DNA from: Thermoplasmata archaeon
Lineage (GTDB): Archaea; Thermoplasmatota; Thermoplasmata; Lutacidiplasmatales; UBA184
DNA length: 64,000 nucleotides
Assembly (NCBI GenBank): GCA_021802125.1
Contig: JAKAAX010000006.1
Location: 104,683 to 168,682 of the forward strand
Reading direction: 5' to 3'
Positions 56,998 to 64,000 of this stretch are shown here, piece by piece (position 1 is the stretch's first letter; the number at the start of each line of letters is the position of its first letter). Under the pieces are notes generated by a model, which saw only the letters and a list, made by a program, of their open reading frames with translations, ran no database searches and had not been told where the DNA came from. The translations under genes and the position numbers were made by a program.

Positions 56998-57823
56998 CCG
57001 TACTTCGCTCGCCGAGGGTCTCGAGGTCGACCGGCGCGACGGGCGTGGGCTCGGAGAGCCGTTGGAGGAAGGCCGGGAGCCTCTCTTCGGTCACCACGAC
57101 GAGGACGGACACTCCCATCTGGGAGGCCTCCCGACAGACCGCCGCGACCCCGAAGCGCGCGACGGCGGCGGAGGTGCACCGCCGCATCAGATGGAACGCC
57201 TCGAGCCCCTCCGCGGCCAGGACCGCATAGGCGCGCGTCCGCAGGTGGGCTCGAAGGTCCGCGGCAAGCGCCGCGCCGGAGGACGGGCGTGTCGGGAGGA
57301 CCAGGCAGCGCACGGGGGCCGGCCGCATCGGAAGGATCCCTTCGAGGGCTTCCACTTCCACCAGGTCGCCACTACGAGCGGGGTGGACCGCCCTCCCTCG
57401 CGAGGCGCCCCGGGCCCCGGGCCGCGCGGACAGGACACCCTCCTCCATCGAGAGGAGCACCTGTTCCCCGGCACGGACCGATCGGCGGGCGATGGCACGC
57501 GTGCGCCCGACCACGCGCAGCCGTCCTAGACGGTCGTCGACGTCCGTCCGTACGGAGGTGAGGGCCTCGTGGAGGGCCGCGGTGCCTCGCACCGTCGGGC
57601 GGTAGACCCCGTCCACGAGCTGGACCCATCCACGTCGGGAGAGGGCACGGTGGAGCTGGGAGACCGCCTGGACCGTGACGCCGAGCGAACGCGCGATCGG
57701 CCTCAACCGGGTGTGGGGGTGCAGGGCGATCTCGTTGAGGAAGAGCACCTCGGTCACTCGGCCGGCTCGTCGGAGCGAGGACAGCCCGTGGGGGGCTCCT
57801 TCGTTGGGGGGGATCTTGGGCAA
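56987..57823 (-). CDS. Winged-helix transcriptional regulator with C-terminal sensor-like domain
   Basis: 278 residues from a TTG set by a TATA box 26 bases upstream; the longer frame to 57880 would begin upstream of that box. Residues about 20-80 form a MarR/Crp-like wHTH (TEVLFLNEIALHPHTRLRPIARSLGVTVQAVSQLHRALSRRGWVQLVDGVYRPT). The rest contains a small beta region (ARPGARGASRGRAVHPARSGDLVEVEALEG) and an alpha/beta domain ending GVSVLVVVTEERLPAFLQRL. Ligand unknown. Position beside btuFCD, cbiA and the pab genes makes it a candidate regulator of either cluster. Confidence 0.75.
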   Translation of the reverse strand: MPKIPPNEGAPHGLSSLRRAGRVTEVLFLNEIALHPHTRLRPIARSLGVTVQAVSQLHRALSRRGWVQLVDGVYRPTVRGTAALHEALTSVRTDVDDRLGRLRVVGRTRAIARRSVRAGEQVLLSMEEGVLSARPGARGASRGRAVHPARSGDLVEVEALEGILPMRPAPVRCLVLPTRPSSGAALAADLRAHLRTRAYAVLAAEGLEAFHLMRRCTSAAVARFGVAAVCREASQMGVSVLVVVTEERLPAFLQRLSEPTPVAPVDLETLGERSTATR

Positions 57824-57844
57824 CGTTTCCTCGGAGTGACTGCA

Positions 57845-57853
57845 CGTATATGG
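57845..57853 (-). promoter_or_regulatory. TATA-like box of the wHTH regulator gene
   Basis: The minus strand reads CCATATACG, 26 bases (centre) before the TTG at 57823; it decides the start. Confidence 0.55.
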
Positions 57854-57876
57854 AAAGGTCCCCGAACGGACGTCCC

Positions 57877-58815
57877 TCACGCGGCCGGCCGAACCCGCTT
57901 CGACCGTCGGGAGCGGGCCTTCCTCCAGGCCGCTTCCTCCTGGAGGATGCGCGAGGCAAAGTGGTCTCTCAACGCGCGTTCAAGAGGACCGGACGAGACG
58001 TCGTGCCGACCCACAGGCCGCCCGTCCAGGTTCCTCACGGCGACCACGCCGAGGAGCGAAGAGGTGAGCAGGACCTCCGAGGCGAGGAGGATCTCGCGCG
58101 GAGCGACCGGGCGGTCCACGACCTTGAACCCCTTCCCCGCGGCCCCGCGCACCGCGAGCTCACGCGTGATCCCGGAGAGCGCCCCGGAGCGTGGCCCGGG
58201 AGCCAGAAGCCGGTCGCCGACCATCGCGAGAAGGTTGCTGCGCGTCCCCTCGACGTAGTTCCCACGCACGTCGCACAGTAGCCCCTCCTCCCAGCCGCGC
58301 GCGCGCGCGTCGCGCAGAGCGTGGGACTGGGGGCCCCTGCCGAGCCACTTCACAGGCCCCGGGCTCCCGGGGGGAACGAGCGAGGGTCCCGGGTGCGGGT
58401 AGCGTGAGGTGCCGACGAGGACCCCCCGTGGTGCCAGAGGATGATCGAGCCTCCTCGGGAGCGGCTCGATCATGATCAGGAGGTGCGCCCGTCGACCGCC
58501 CTCGACGAGCGCGATCCGAACGACGAGCTCGCGTGGCCGTCGTGGGTTGCGGCCTCCCGTCCGCGCTGACGCGGAAGCGAGCGAGCGCCGGAGCACCGTC
58601 TCGAGCTCCGACCTTCGAGGTACCGCCTTGAGCCCGATCGCGAGCGCTCCGCGGCGCAGGCGGTCGAGGTGGGGCCGCAGAAGGAAGGGCGCTCCCCCGA
58701 AGGTCCGTAGCGTCTCGAAAACCCCGTCTCCCAGGCGCAGGCCGCCTTCCCACGGCACGCGGCCGTACGGACAGCGGCGCCCGTCCCACCAGACCTTGCG
58801 CGCCTTGCTCACCAT
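57877..58815 (-). CDS. pabC: Class IV aminotransferase-fold protein, probable aminodeoxychorismate lyase
   Basis: 312 residues. PLP fold-type IV: LRLGDGVFETLRTFGGAPFLLRPHLDRLRRGA, the lysine region PGPVKWLGRGPQSHALRDARARGWEEGLL (Schiff-base Lys in V-K), and VEGTRSNLLAMVGDRLLAPG (E-G-x-x-S-N). Branched-chain aminotransferases share these, but location 4 bases after the PabB/PabA-type fusion argues for 4-amino-4-deoxychorismate lyase, which releases p-aminobenzoate and pyruvate. The C-terminus is an Arg/Lys-rich extension of about 30 residues. Confidence 0.82.
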   Translation of the reverse strand: MVSKARKVWWDGRRCPYGRVPWEGGLRLGDGVFETLRTFGGAPFLLRPHLDRLRRGALAIGLKAVPRRSELETVLRRSLASASARTGGRNPRRPRELVVRIALVEGGRRAHLLIMIEPLPRRLDHPLAPRGVLVGTSRYPHPGPSLVPPGSPGPVKWLGRGPQSHALRDARARGWEEGLLCDVRGNYVEGTRSNLLAMVGDRLLAPGPRSGALSGITRELAVRGAAGKGFKVVDRPVAPREILLASEVLLTSSLLGVVAVRNLDGRPVGRHDVSSGPLERALRDHFASRILQEEAAWRKARSRRSKRVRPAA

Positions 58816-58819
58816 GGGG

Positions 58820-60901
58820 TCACTTTCCTCCGCGCTTCGCTTCCACAGCCAGGAACCGCTCGAGGATGGACATTCCGCCCGGGGTCCTCATCGACTCCGG
58901 GTGGAACTGGACGCCAAAGGTCGGGAGGGCACGGTGTCGTACGGCCATCGTCTCACCGTCGAGCGACCGCGCGGTCACCTGGAGCTCCCTGGGAATGCGA
59001 CGCGCGACGAGGGAGTGGTAGCGCGCCCCCTGGAAGCTCAAGGGCAACCCCTCCAGGAGGTCAACCCCGCTCCGAACCCCGCTTCGCCGGATCCAGGAGG
59101 TCTTCCCGTGGAGCGGTCGGCGCGCAAGCCCGACCACTCCGCCGTACGACTCGATGATGGCCTGATGTCCGAGGCAGACCCCCAGCATGGGCGTCCCCTC
59201 GAACTCCCGCACCGCGGCCATCGTGAGCCCGGAGTCGGCGGGGACCCCCGGTCCCGGCGAGAGGACGACGTGGGTCGGACGCCAGGACCGCAATGCCGGC
59301 AGCGTTCCCTTGTCGTTGCGGACCACCCGGACATGGGCCCCCAGCATGCCCAGGTATTGGGCAAGATTGTAGGTGAACGAATCGTAGTTGTCAATGAGGA
59401 GCACGCGCCGGCCACCGAAGGTCCGCAAGGGTCGGGGCGGCGACCAGGAGGCCGCTCGGCGCGGAGGGGCCCAGGGGAACCCTCTCCGACGGAAGACCGC
59501 GGAGGCGTGAAGCATCGCCGCAGCCTTGCTCTGGACCTCCTGCCACTCCCGTTCCGGCCGGGAGTCCTGGACGATCCCCGCTCCCGCGTAGATGTGCGCC
59601 TCGTGGCCGCCATGCGGGAAGATGGCGCTGCGGATCAGGAGGTTGAACTGCATCTGGCCGTCGAGCGAGAGGGCCCCCAGCGCGCCGGTGTACGCCCCTC
59701 GTGGGACCGGCTCGACCTCGGCGATCACCTCGGTGGCGCGGATCTTCGGGGTCCCGGTGATGGAGGCCCCGGGCATCAGGGCCTGGAATATGCTCGAAGG
59801 CCGCGCGTCGCGGCGCATCCGGCCCCTCACGTCGGAGACCAGGTGCATCACGTGGGAGTAGCGCTCGACCGTGAGCCACTCGTCGACCTCGACACTGCCG
59901 GTCGCCGTGACGCGGCCGAGGTCGTTGCGGGCGAGGTCGACCAGCATGGTGTGCTCGGCCACCTCCTTCACCGAGGCTCGAAGGGCCCGCTCGTTCAGCT
60001 CGTCCCGGCGTCCGATCCCCCGGGGGCGTGTCCCCGCGATCGGCCGAGTGGACAGGAAGGTGCCTCCGTCACTCCCCGGTCCTGCGCGCAGCAGGAGCTC
60101 AGGTGAACCGGAGACGATCGTCAGGTCGTTCGTGGCCAGCACCCCGGCATAGGGGCTGGGGTTGAGCGCGCGAAGTTGTTCGTAGAAGCCCCACGGGTCC
60201 ACTGGTGCCGCTCGCCGCCTCTGGGCGATGTTCACCTGGTAGACGTCGCCGCGCCGGATCCTCCTTCTCACGTCCTGGACGCTGTCCTCGAATCCCTGTC
60301 GCGACAGGTCGGAGATGACGCGCGGTCGCGCCCGCCCTCCCACCGTCGGGGGAGCGGAGGCACCTCTCTCCGCTGCTGCAAGGGCTCCACGGACCTCCGA
60401 GGCGCGCGCGCCCCGGATGGACGGGACGACCAGCAACCGGGCTCGCCCATCGGGAGTCAGGAGCAGCACGCGATCGAAGAGACCGAACCACAGGTCCGGG
60501 ACTCCGGGTTCGGTCGGGTTGGAGGGGCCCTCCTGTCCCGCGGCCCACTCGTAGCCGACGAACCCCAGGAACCCTCCCTGGAAGGGGAGCGGGGTCTCGT
60601 TGAGGTCTAGGGCGGGATGGCGTGTGCGGAACCGTCGAAGCAGTTCCTCGAGCCGCGCAGGGGCGGAGCGGCCGTCGCCCGATCCCCCAGATCCCGCGAG
60701 TCCCAGCGGGTCCGAGAGCTGGAGGTCCCTCCCCTCGACCCGAAGCGACAGGGCGGGGTCCCACGCGAGCAGGCTCGGTCCAGGGGACCCCAGGGTTTCG
60801 AGGAGCACTACGGTGCCCTCCCTTCGGTGGAGTCCGCGCGCAAGCGCGTGGAGCGGTGCCGAAAGGCGCTGAGGGAGCACCTCGACATCGGCTTCGGTCA
60901 C
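58820..60901 (-). CDS. Fused chorismate-utilising synthase: component I plus glutaminase (PabB-PabA or TrpE-TrpG)
   Basis: 693 residues from a GTG. Residues 1-475 are component I: EGTVVLLETLGSPGPSLLAW, DVYQVNIAQRR, TRPIAGTRPRGIGRRDELNERA, HTMLVDLARNDLGRV, SITGTPKIRATEVIAEVEP and GAYTGALGALSLDGQ. Residues about 500-690 are the class I glutaminase: VLLIDNYDSFTYNLAQYLG, VVLSPGPGVPADSG, nucleophile Cys in MLGVCLGHQAI, and FGVQFHPESMRTPGG. The PIAGT (not PIKGT) motif is TrpE-like, whereas the pabC neighbour points to p-aminobenzoate for (methano)pterin synthesis. I favour PabB-PabA on context but cannot exclude anthranilate synthase. Confidence 0.85.
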   Translation of the reverse strand: MTEADVEVLPQRLSAPLHALARGLHRREGTVVLLETLGSPGPSLLAWDPALSLRVEGRDLQLSDPLGLAGSGGSGDGRSAPARLEELLRRFRTRHPALDLNETPLPFQGGFLGFVGYEWAAGQEGPSNPTEPGVPDLWFGLFDRVLLLTPDGRARLLVVPSIRGARASEVRGALAAAERGASAPPTVGGRARPRVISDLSRQGFEDSVQDVRRRIRRGDVYQVNIAQRRRAAPVDPWGFYEQLRALNPSPYAGVLATNDLTIVSGSPELLLRAGPGSDGGTFLSTRPIAGTRPRGIGRRDELNERALRASVKEVAEHTMLVDLARNDLGRVTATGSVEVDEWLTVERYSHVMHLVSDVRGRMRRDARPSSIFQALMPGASITGTPKIRATEVIAEVEPVPRGAYTGALGALSLDGQMQFNLLIRSAIFPHGGHEAHIYAGAGIVQDSRPEREWQEVQSKAAAMLHASAVFRRRGFPWAPPRRAASWSPPRPLRTFGGRRVLLIDNYDSFTYNLAQYLGMLGAHVRVVRNDKGTLPALRSWRPTHVVLSPGPGVPADSGLTMAAVREFEGTPMLGVCLGHQAIIESYGGVVGLARRPLHGKTSWIRRSGVRSGVDLLEGLPLSFQGARYHSLVARRIPRELQVTARSLDGETMAVRHRALPTFGVQFHPESMRTPGGMSILERFLAVEAKRGGK

Positions 60902-60937
60902 GGCGGGGTCCTGCGCGTGGTCGTTCGGCGCCGTGTT

Positions 60938-60946
60938 CTCTTAAGG
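60938..60946 (-). promoter_or_regulatory. TATA-like box of the pab operon
   Basis: The minus strand reads CCTTAAGAG, about 41 bases before the GTG, leaving a leader of about 15 bases. Confidence 0.45.
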
Positions 60947-61063
60947 TTGGTATGGCGACGGCCAGGACCCTGCGTCCTTGGGAGTTGCCGCGGACTGTGG
61001 ACGCGTCGAGGACCCAGGCGGGGGGGGCCCCGAGGCGACCATCCCGGCGTTGGCGGGAGCACC

Positions 61064-62896
61064 CTAGTCCGGAGAGATCAGTTCGACGGGAAGGCGACGG
61101 GCGAGCTCCTGGACCAGTGGTGGGAGAAGCTCCTGCCAGGTCCCGACGAGCCCGACATCCACCCGTTGGAAGAGCGGTTCCGTCGCGAGGGGGTTGATGC
61201 CGACGAGCACGCGGGCTCGCTTGACCCCGATCAGGTGGTTCACCTTTCCGCTCACTCCCGCGCCGATGTAGAGGTCCGGAGCGAGCGACCTTCCGGTAAG
61301 ACCCACCTGGAGCTGGACCGGCACCCAACCGGCATCGACGGCCTTCCGGGAGGCCCCGAGGGCGGGCCGGAGCGGTTGGACGAGGTTCAGGACCTCCGAC
61401 ACGCCGTCCACACCGCCCACGCCATTCCCGACCGCGACCACCACGCGGGCGTGCTCGAGGGCGCCGTAGCGCTCGTCGCGCTCCCGGACCGTCGCCGTCC
61501 TTCGGACGCGTGAGGGACGGAGGGTGCCGGGGATCGGGAGGACCTCCATCGAGGACCGGGGGTCCGGGGCCCTCCCGGGCGCAAGGGCCCCCGGGCGAAC
61601 CGTGGCGAGAGCAGGGCGGTGCTTGGAAGCGACGTGTGCGAGGAGCCCACCACCGAAGGAAGGTTTCCGGAAGACGAGGCCGAGGTGAGGGTGCGTCTGG
61701 AGGCCGACCGCGTCACCCGTCAAGCCCAGGCCCGCGCGGCTCGAGAGCCTTCCGGCGACCTCTCGGGTCCAGGGGGAGGCGAGGAAGAGGGCTCCGGCGG
61801 CCCTGGGCCGGCTCCGGAGCAGCTCCGCGAGGAGCACGGCGGCGCCCTCCGGCCCGAGGTCCCTTGGAGCGTCCTCCCTCCAGTAGAGCCGGAGCGCCCC
61901 GCTCTCAGCGAGGGCGGTCTTCGCACGCTCAGAGAGAGGGCCGAATCCGACCGCGGAGGGCCAAAGCGGGGCGCCGAGCCTGCGGACCTCGGAGAGGAGC
62001 GGCAGGGCCTCGGCCTCTAGGTCGAGGTCCCCCGAGGATACCACGACCAGCACCTCTCCCTCGTCCGCCGCAACCTCGGGGACCGGCCGGAGGGCGGGCG
62101 GAGGTGGACGCGGCTGACCGAGGAGGCGCAGGACCTCCTGGGTGGCCTGCCGAGCTCGCTCATCCGGGGAGCCCTCGGTGAAGATCCTGGGTGAGCGAGC
62201 CGGCTCCTCGTTCTCGAGCCCCAGGACCTGGGTCGGCGATCCGCTCAGACCTAGCTGCTCGGGAGCCAAACCGAGGTCGGTCGCGCCAAGCACCTGAAAG
62301 GGCTTGGCCTCGGCCTCTTTCAGCGCTTCAGGGGTAGGCTTGCGGGCCTTGATGACCTTCTCTCCGACCGTGACGAGGCAAGGTGGAGACACCACGTACT
62401 CTGCGTAGCCGGTGTTCGTCTCCCCGGCGATCGTCAGAGCGTCGTCGGGCGAACGAGTGATCCTTCGCGCGGCCTCCACCATCGGGAGGTCAAGGAGCTC
62501 GGCCAACTGCGCCGGCATCTGGCCGGTCGATGAGTCCGTGGTCCATTGCCCCGCGAGGACCAACCGGGCGCCGATTGGGCGGAGGGCTGAAGCCAGGACA
62601 CGCGCGGTGACGAGCGTGTCGGAACCGGCCAGCGCCCGATCGCTCACGAGCAGAACCCGGTCCGCCCCCAGGGCCAGCGCCTCCAGGAGCGGCGGACGGG
62701 CGTCGGGGGGTCCCATGCTGACGACGACCACCTCCTCCTCCGCCCTTTCGCGCAGCGTGAGCGCCACGAGCAGAGCTCGCTGGTCGAACGGGTTCAGGTA
62801 GAGAGGCGCGCCCGCCCGGCGGACGGTCCGGGTCGTGGGGTCGAAGGTGAGACGGTCCAGCTCAGGGACGACCTTCACGAGCACGGCGATCGTCAT
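61064..62896 (-). CDS. Fused electron transfer flavoprotein, beta then alpha subunit
   Basis: 610 residues. Residues 1-255 are EtfB/FixA (IAVLVKVVPELDRLTFDPTTRTVRR, LNPFDQRALLVALTLRE, ARLVLAGQWTTDSSTGQMPAQLAELL, CLVTVGEKVIKARKPT). After a Pro-rich linker (RPPPPALRPVPEVA), residues about 280-610 are EtfA/FixB, ending in the FAD site LTGRSLAPDLYIGAGVSGKVNHLIGVKRA and VGINPLATEPLFQRVDVGLVGTW. ETF shuttles electrons from dehydrogenases to a quinone reductase or bifurcating partner; none is adjacent. ATG is fixed by homology of MTIAVLVKVV; the open frame upstream is not coding for ETF. Confidence 0.93.
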   Translation of the reverse strand: MTIAVLVKVVPELDRLTFDPTTRTVRRAGAPLYLNPFDQRALLVALTLRERAEEEVVVVSMGPPDARPPLLEALALGADRVLLVSDRALAGSDTLVTARVLASALRPIGARLVLAGQWTTDSSTGQMPAQLAELLDLPMVEAARRITRSPDDALTIAGETNTGYAEYVVSPPCLVTVGEKVIKARKPTPEALKEAEAKPFQVLGATDLGLAPEQLGLSGSPTQVLGLENEEPARSPRIFTEGSPDERARQATQEVLRLLGQPRPPPPALRPVPEVAADEGEVLVVVSSGDLDLEAEALPLLSEVRRLGAPLWPSAVGFGPLSERAKTALAESGALRLYWREDAPRDLGPEGAAVLLAELLRSRPRAAGALFLASPWTREVAGRLSSRAGLGLTGDAVGLQTHPHLGLVFRKPSFGGGLLAHVASKHRPALATVRPGALAPGRAPDPRSSMEVLPIPGTLRPSRVRRTATVRERDERYGALEHARVVVAVGNGVGGVDGVSEVLNLVQPLRPALGASRKAVDAGWVPVQLQVGLTGRSLAPDLYIGAGVSGKVNHLIGVKRARVLVGINPLATEPLFQRVDVGLVGTWQELLPPLVQELARRLPVELISPD

Positions 62897-63124
62897 GCGA
62901 ACCTCGTTCGGCCGGACCCTGAGCTTGCGGGACCCATGAACCTCCCCTACGGTCGGTCGACCCGGACGGGGCCCTTGCGACGCGCGACGGGGAACGCGCG
63001 GCGAAGCACCGGACCGCGCGGCTTGATGACGATGTGACGAGGCAGCGAAGAGCTCGGCCGCGAGCTCATTGTCGGTGAGGCCCCCGGCCCCGCGTGCGCG
63101 TGGGGCTTCGGCAGGGGTGACCAC

Positions 63125-63142
63125 TAGACAATGTCTATCAAC
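63125..63142. promoter_or_regulatory. Palindromic operator overlapping the HxlR promoter
   Basis: TAGACA-A-TGTCTA (63125-63137) is a perfect inverted repeat that overlaps the TATA-like CTATCAAC (63135-63142). The TATA centre is 25-26 bases before the ATG at 63164. Autoregulation by the HxlR protein, and control of the divergent ETF gene, is a natural reading. Confidence 0.6.
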
Positions 63143-63163
63143 TTTCCCGCTGTGGGTAGCGCC

Positions 63164-63583
63164 ATGAGGCCCGCACGACCCACGGCGAACCTGGCCCGGT
63201 CCCTCCCTACGGTGGGGGCCATGGGCGAGCTCTGTCCGATCTTCGCGAGCGTCGAGATCATCGGAACGAAGTGGAGGCTCATGGTCGTGAGGCATCTGAT
63301 GAAGGGGCCGATGCGCTACAACGAGCTGCTTCGGGCGAACCCCGGCCTCAACGCGAAGACGCTCTCCTCGACCCTCAAGTTCCTGGAGCTCGCGCGCGTT
63401 CTCGAGCGGCGGGTCCTGACCGATCGGCCGGTCCAGGTGGTCTATTCCTTGACGGTGGATGGACGTGCATTGGCCCCGGTCATCGAGGAGTTCCGGCTGT
63501 GGGGCGAGCGTCGTGTGCTCCCGAGGTGGGAGCGCCGCGACCCGCAGCTCCGCGAGCTCTTCGAGGGCAAGACCCTGCAATAG
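63164..63583 (+). CDS. HxlR-family winged-helix regulator
   Basis: 139 residues. LCPIFASVEIIGTKWRLMVVRHLMKGPMRYNELLRANPGLNAKTLSSTLKFLELARVLERRVLTDRPVQVVYSLTVDGRALAPVIEEF shows the HxlR pattern: C-P-x-x-x-x-x-x-x-I-G-x-K-W, F/Y-x-E-L, I/L-x-x-K-x-L-S, and the basic wing. The Cys in LCPIF is the redox/aldehyde-sensing position in several HxlR proteins. The ATG at 63164 fits TATA spacing; ATGs at 63131 (inside the palindrome) and 63221 are alternatives. Divergent from the ETF gene, which it may regulate. Confidence 0.85.
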   Translation: MRPARPTANLARSLPTVGAMGELCPIFASVEIIGTKWRLMVVRHLMKGPMRYNELLRANPGLNAKTLSSTLKFLELARVLERRVLTDRPVQVVYSLTVDGRALAPVIEEFRLWGERRVLPRWERRDPQLRELFEGKTLQ

Positions 63584-63725
63584 GGAGCGCAGGGGGAGGA
63601 GCTCGGGGGGTTTCCTCCGGGTTAGTAACTCCCTCGATCCTCCCCCAGCTTTCCTTTGGGCGCCTCATGGCTGATAAGTCCCGAAGGGCTGCACGTGGAC
63701 ACCAGACCCAGGGGAGGTGAGGCAA

Positions 63726-63767
63726 GTGTGCGACACCTGCGGGTGCAAGACGAAGAAGAAGCCGTAG
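63726..63767 (+). CDS. Candidate 13-residue Cys-rich micropeptide
   Basis: GTG-initiated frame encoding MCDTCGCKTKKKP, preceded by an unusually complete GGGGAGGTGA Shine-Dalgarno (63711-63720) at 5-7 bases. The C-x-x-C-x-C arrangement followed by a Lys run could bind a metal ion or cluster. A stem-loop begins directly after the stop codon. A 17-codon frame (63667-63720) ends on the Shine-Dalgarno. The rest of the gap 63584-63925 shows no other gene. Confidence 0.4.
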   Translation: MCDTCGCKTKKKP

Positions 63768-63795
63768 GTCGATCAGGAGCCTTGCGCTCCTCGAC
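63768..63795 (+). terminator. Stem-loop after the micropeptide frame
   Basis: AGGAGC (63775-63780) pairs with GCTCCT (63786-63791) around a 5-base loop, and GTCG (63768-63771) with CGAC (63792-63795) extends the stem across a 3-base bulge. Pyrimidine-rich sequence follows. Confidence 0.45.
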
Positions 63796-63892
63796 CCTTC
63801 CAGAACCCCTTCCTCAACCCCTTCGCTCTCCTGGCTCGAGCGTTCTGCGGGAGTCGGGGGGCCCGCTTCGCCTCCAACGGGCCCAGGCACAT

Positions 63893-63900
63893 CTTTAAAG
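63893..63900 (+). promoter_or_regulatory. TATA box of tRNA-Lys
   Basis: CTTTAAAG centred 29 bases before the mature tRNA 5' end, so the primary transcript has a leader of only a few bases. Confidence 0.65.
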
Positions 63901-63925
63901 AGCGGAATCGGTGGGCACCGCGCGA

Positions 63926-63998
63926 GGGCCTGTAGCTCAGTCGGTAGAGCAGGCGGCTCTTAACCGCAAGGTCCAGGGTTCGAATCCCTGCAGGCCCG
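63926..63998 (+). tRNA. tRNA-Lys (anticodon CTT)
   Basis: 73 bases fold as a standard cloverleaf: acceptor GGGCCTG with CAGGCCC and discriminator G, D-arm GCTC/GAGC, anticodon loop CTCTTAA (anticodon 63959-63961), T-arm CAGGG/CCCTG with loop TTCGAAT. No intron; CCA is not encoded. The outermost anticodon-stem pair is a G-A mismatch. Confidence 0.97.
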
Positions 63999-64000
63999 TC

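Noticed and set aside
57824..57880. Longer N-terminus for the wHTH regulator (start at 57880)
   Set aside because: The extra codons lie on and upstream of a TATA-like box that fits a leaderless TTG at 57823.
63667..63720. 17-codon frame before the micropeptide
   Set aside because: No ribosome-binding site of its own and its end merely overlaps the Shine-Dalgarno of the next frame; not enough to call a gene.
1..64000. CRISPR arrays, insertion sequences, integrases or prophage genes
   Set aside because: No regularly spaced repeats, transposase/integrase motifs or terminal repeats were seen; the tRNA at the right edge shows no adjacent integrase inside the window.

Overview
The window is about two-thirds G+C by eye and comes from an archaeon, most likely an uncultured Thermoplasmatota. 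The archaeal call rests on a threonyl-tRNA synthetase with the archaeal N-terminal editing domain, diphthine synthase (Dph5), aIF1/SUI1, a stand-alone GMP synthase glutaminase subunit, a Tes-type radical SAM lipid synthase, an archaeal type IV pilin, and TATA-like boxes 24-32 bases before start codons, which implies many leaderless mRNAs (often GTG or TTG starts). The phylum is an inference from gene content and the many PKD-rich surface proteins. I saw no insertion sequence, prophage, CRISPR array or rRNA.

Layout. 1-10 kb: a RibD-like reductase fragment at the left edge, Hsp20, a large sialidase/PKD surface protein, a VOC protein, a pilin, a three-gene ABC exporter and a MetF-like reductase. 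10-24 kb: thrS, then a run of secreted or anchored proteins (PKD protein, SGNH hydrolase, a giant Ig-like/FN3 protein), a large AAA/TPR signalling ATPase, a HAD phosphatase and a SWIM zinc-finger protein. 24-32 kb: tes, four small unknown proteins (two are N- and C-terminally anchored membrane proteins), an M61 peptidase and a GNAT. 31-41 kb: a thiolase followed by an HMG-CoA-synthase-like/DUF35 fusion; an operon of ubiX, three membrane-protein genes and guaAA; a Cys-rich unknown protein; dph5; a polytopic membrane protein with a zinc ribbon. 41-48 kb: kdpFABC with a tandem universal stress protein downstream and a degenerate response-regulator-like protein upstream. 48-57 kb: aIF1, a glutamic (G1) peptidase, and a corrinoid region (asparagine-synthetase-like protein without glutaminase, cytoplasmic cobalamin-binding protein, CbiA, and BtuF-BtuC-BtuD). 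57-64 kb: a wHTH regulator, a PabC-like lyase, a PabB-PabA (or TrpE-TrpG) fusion, a fused EtfB-EtfA, an HxlR regulator, a 13-residue Cys-rich micropeptide candidate and tRNA-Lys(CTT).

How the genes work together. Coherent modules are corrinoid uptake and processing (50.9-57 kb), p-aminobenzoate synthesis (57.9-60.9 kb), high-affinity potassium uptake (42.6-47.3 kb), membrane-lipid chemistry (Tes; possibly thiolase/HMGCS-like for the mevalonate pathway), and a cell surface built from beta-sandwich proteins. Gene packing is tight: several convergent pairs overlap at their 3' ends and several co-directional pairs overlap by 1-4 bases. The most promising unexplained items are the Kdp-flanking USP and pseudo-receiver pair, the catalytically doubtful HMGCS-like/DUF35 fusion, the orphan asparagine-synthetase-like protein at the B12 locus, and the CxxCxC micropeptide beside the tRNA.
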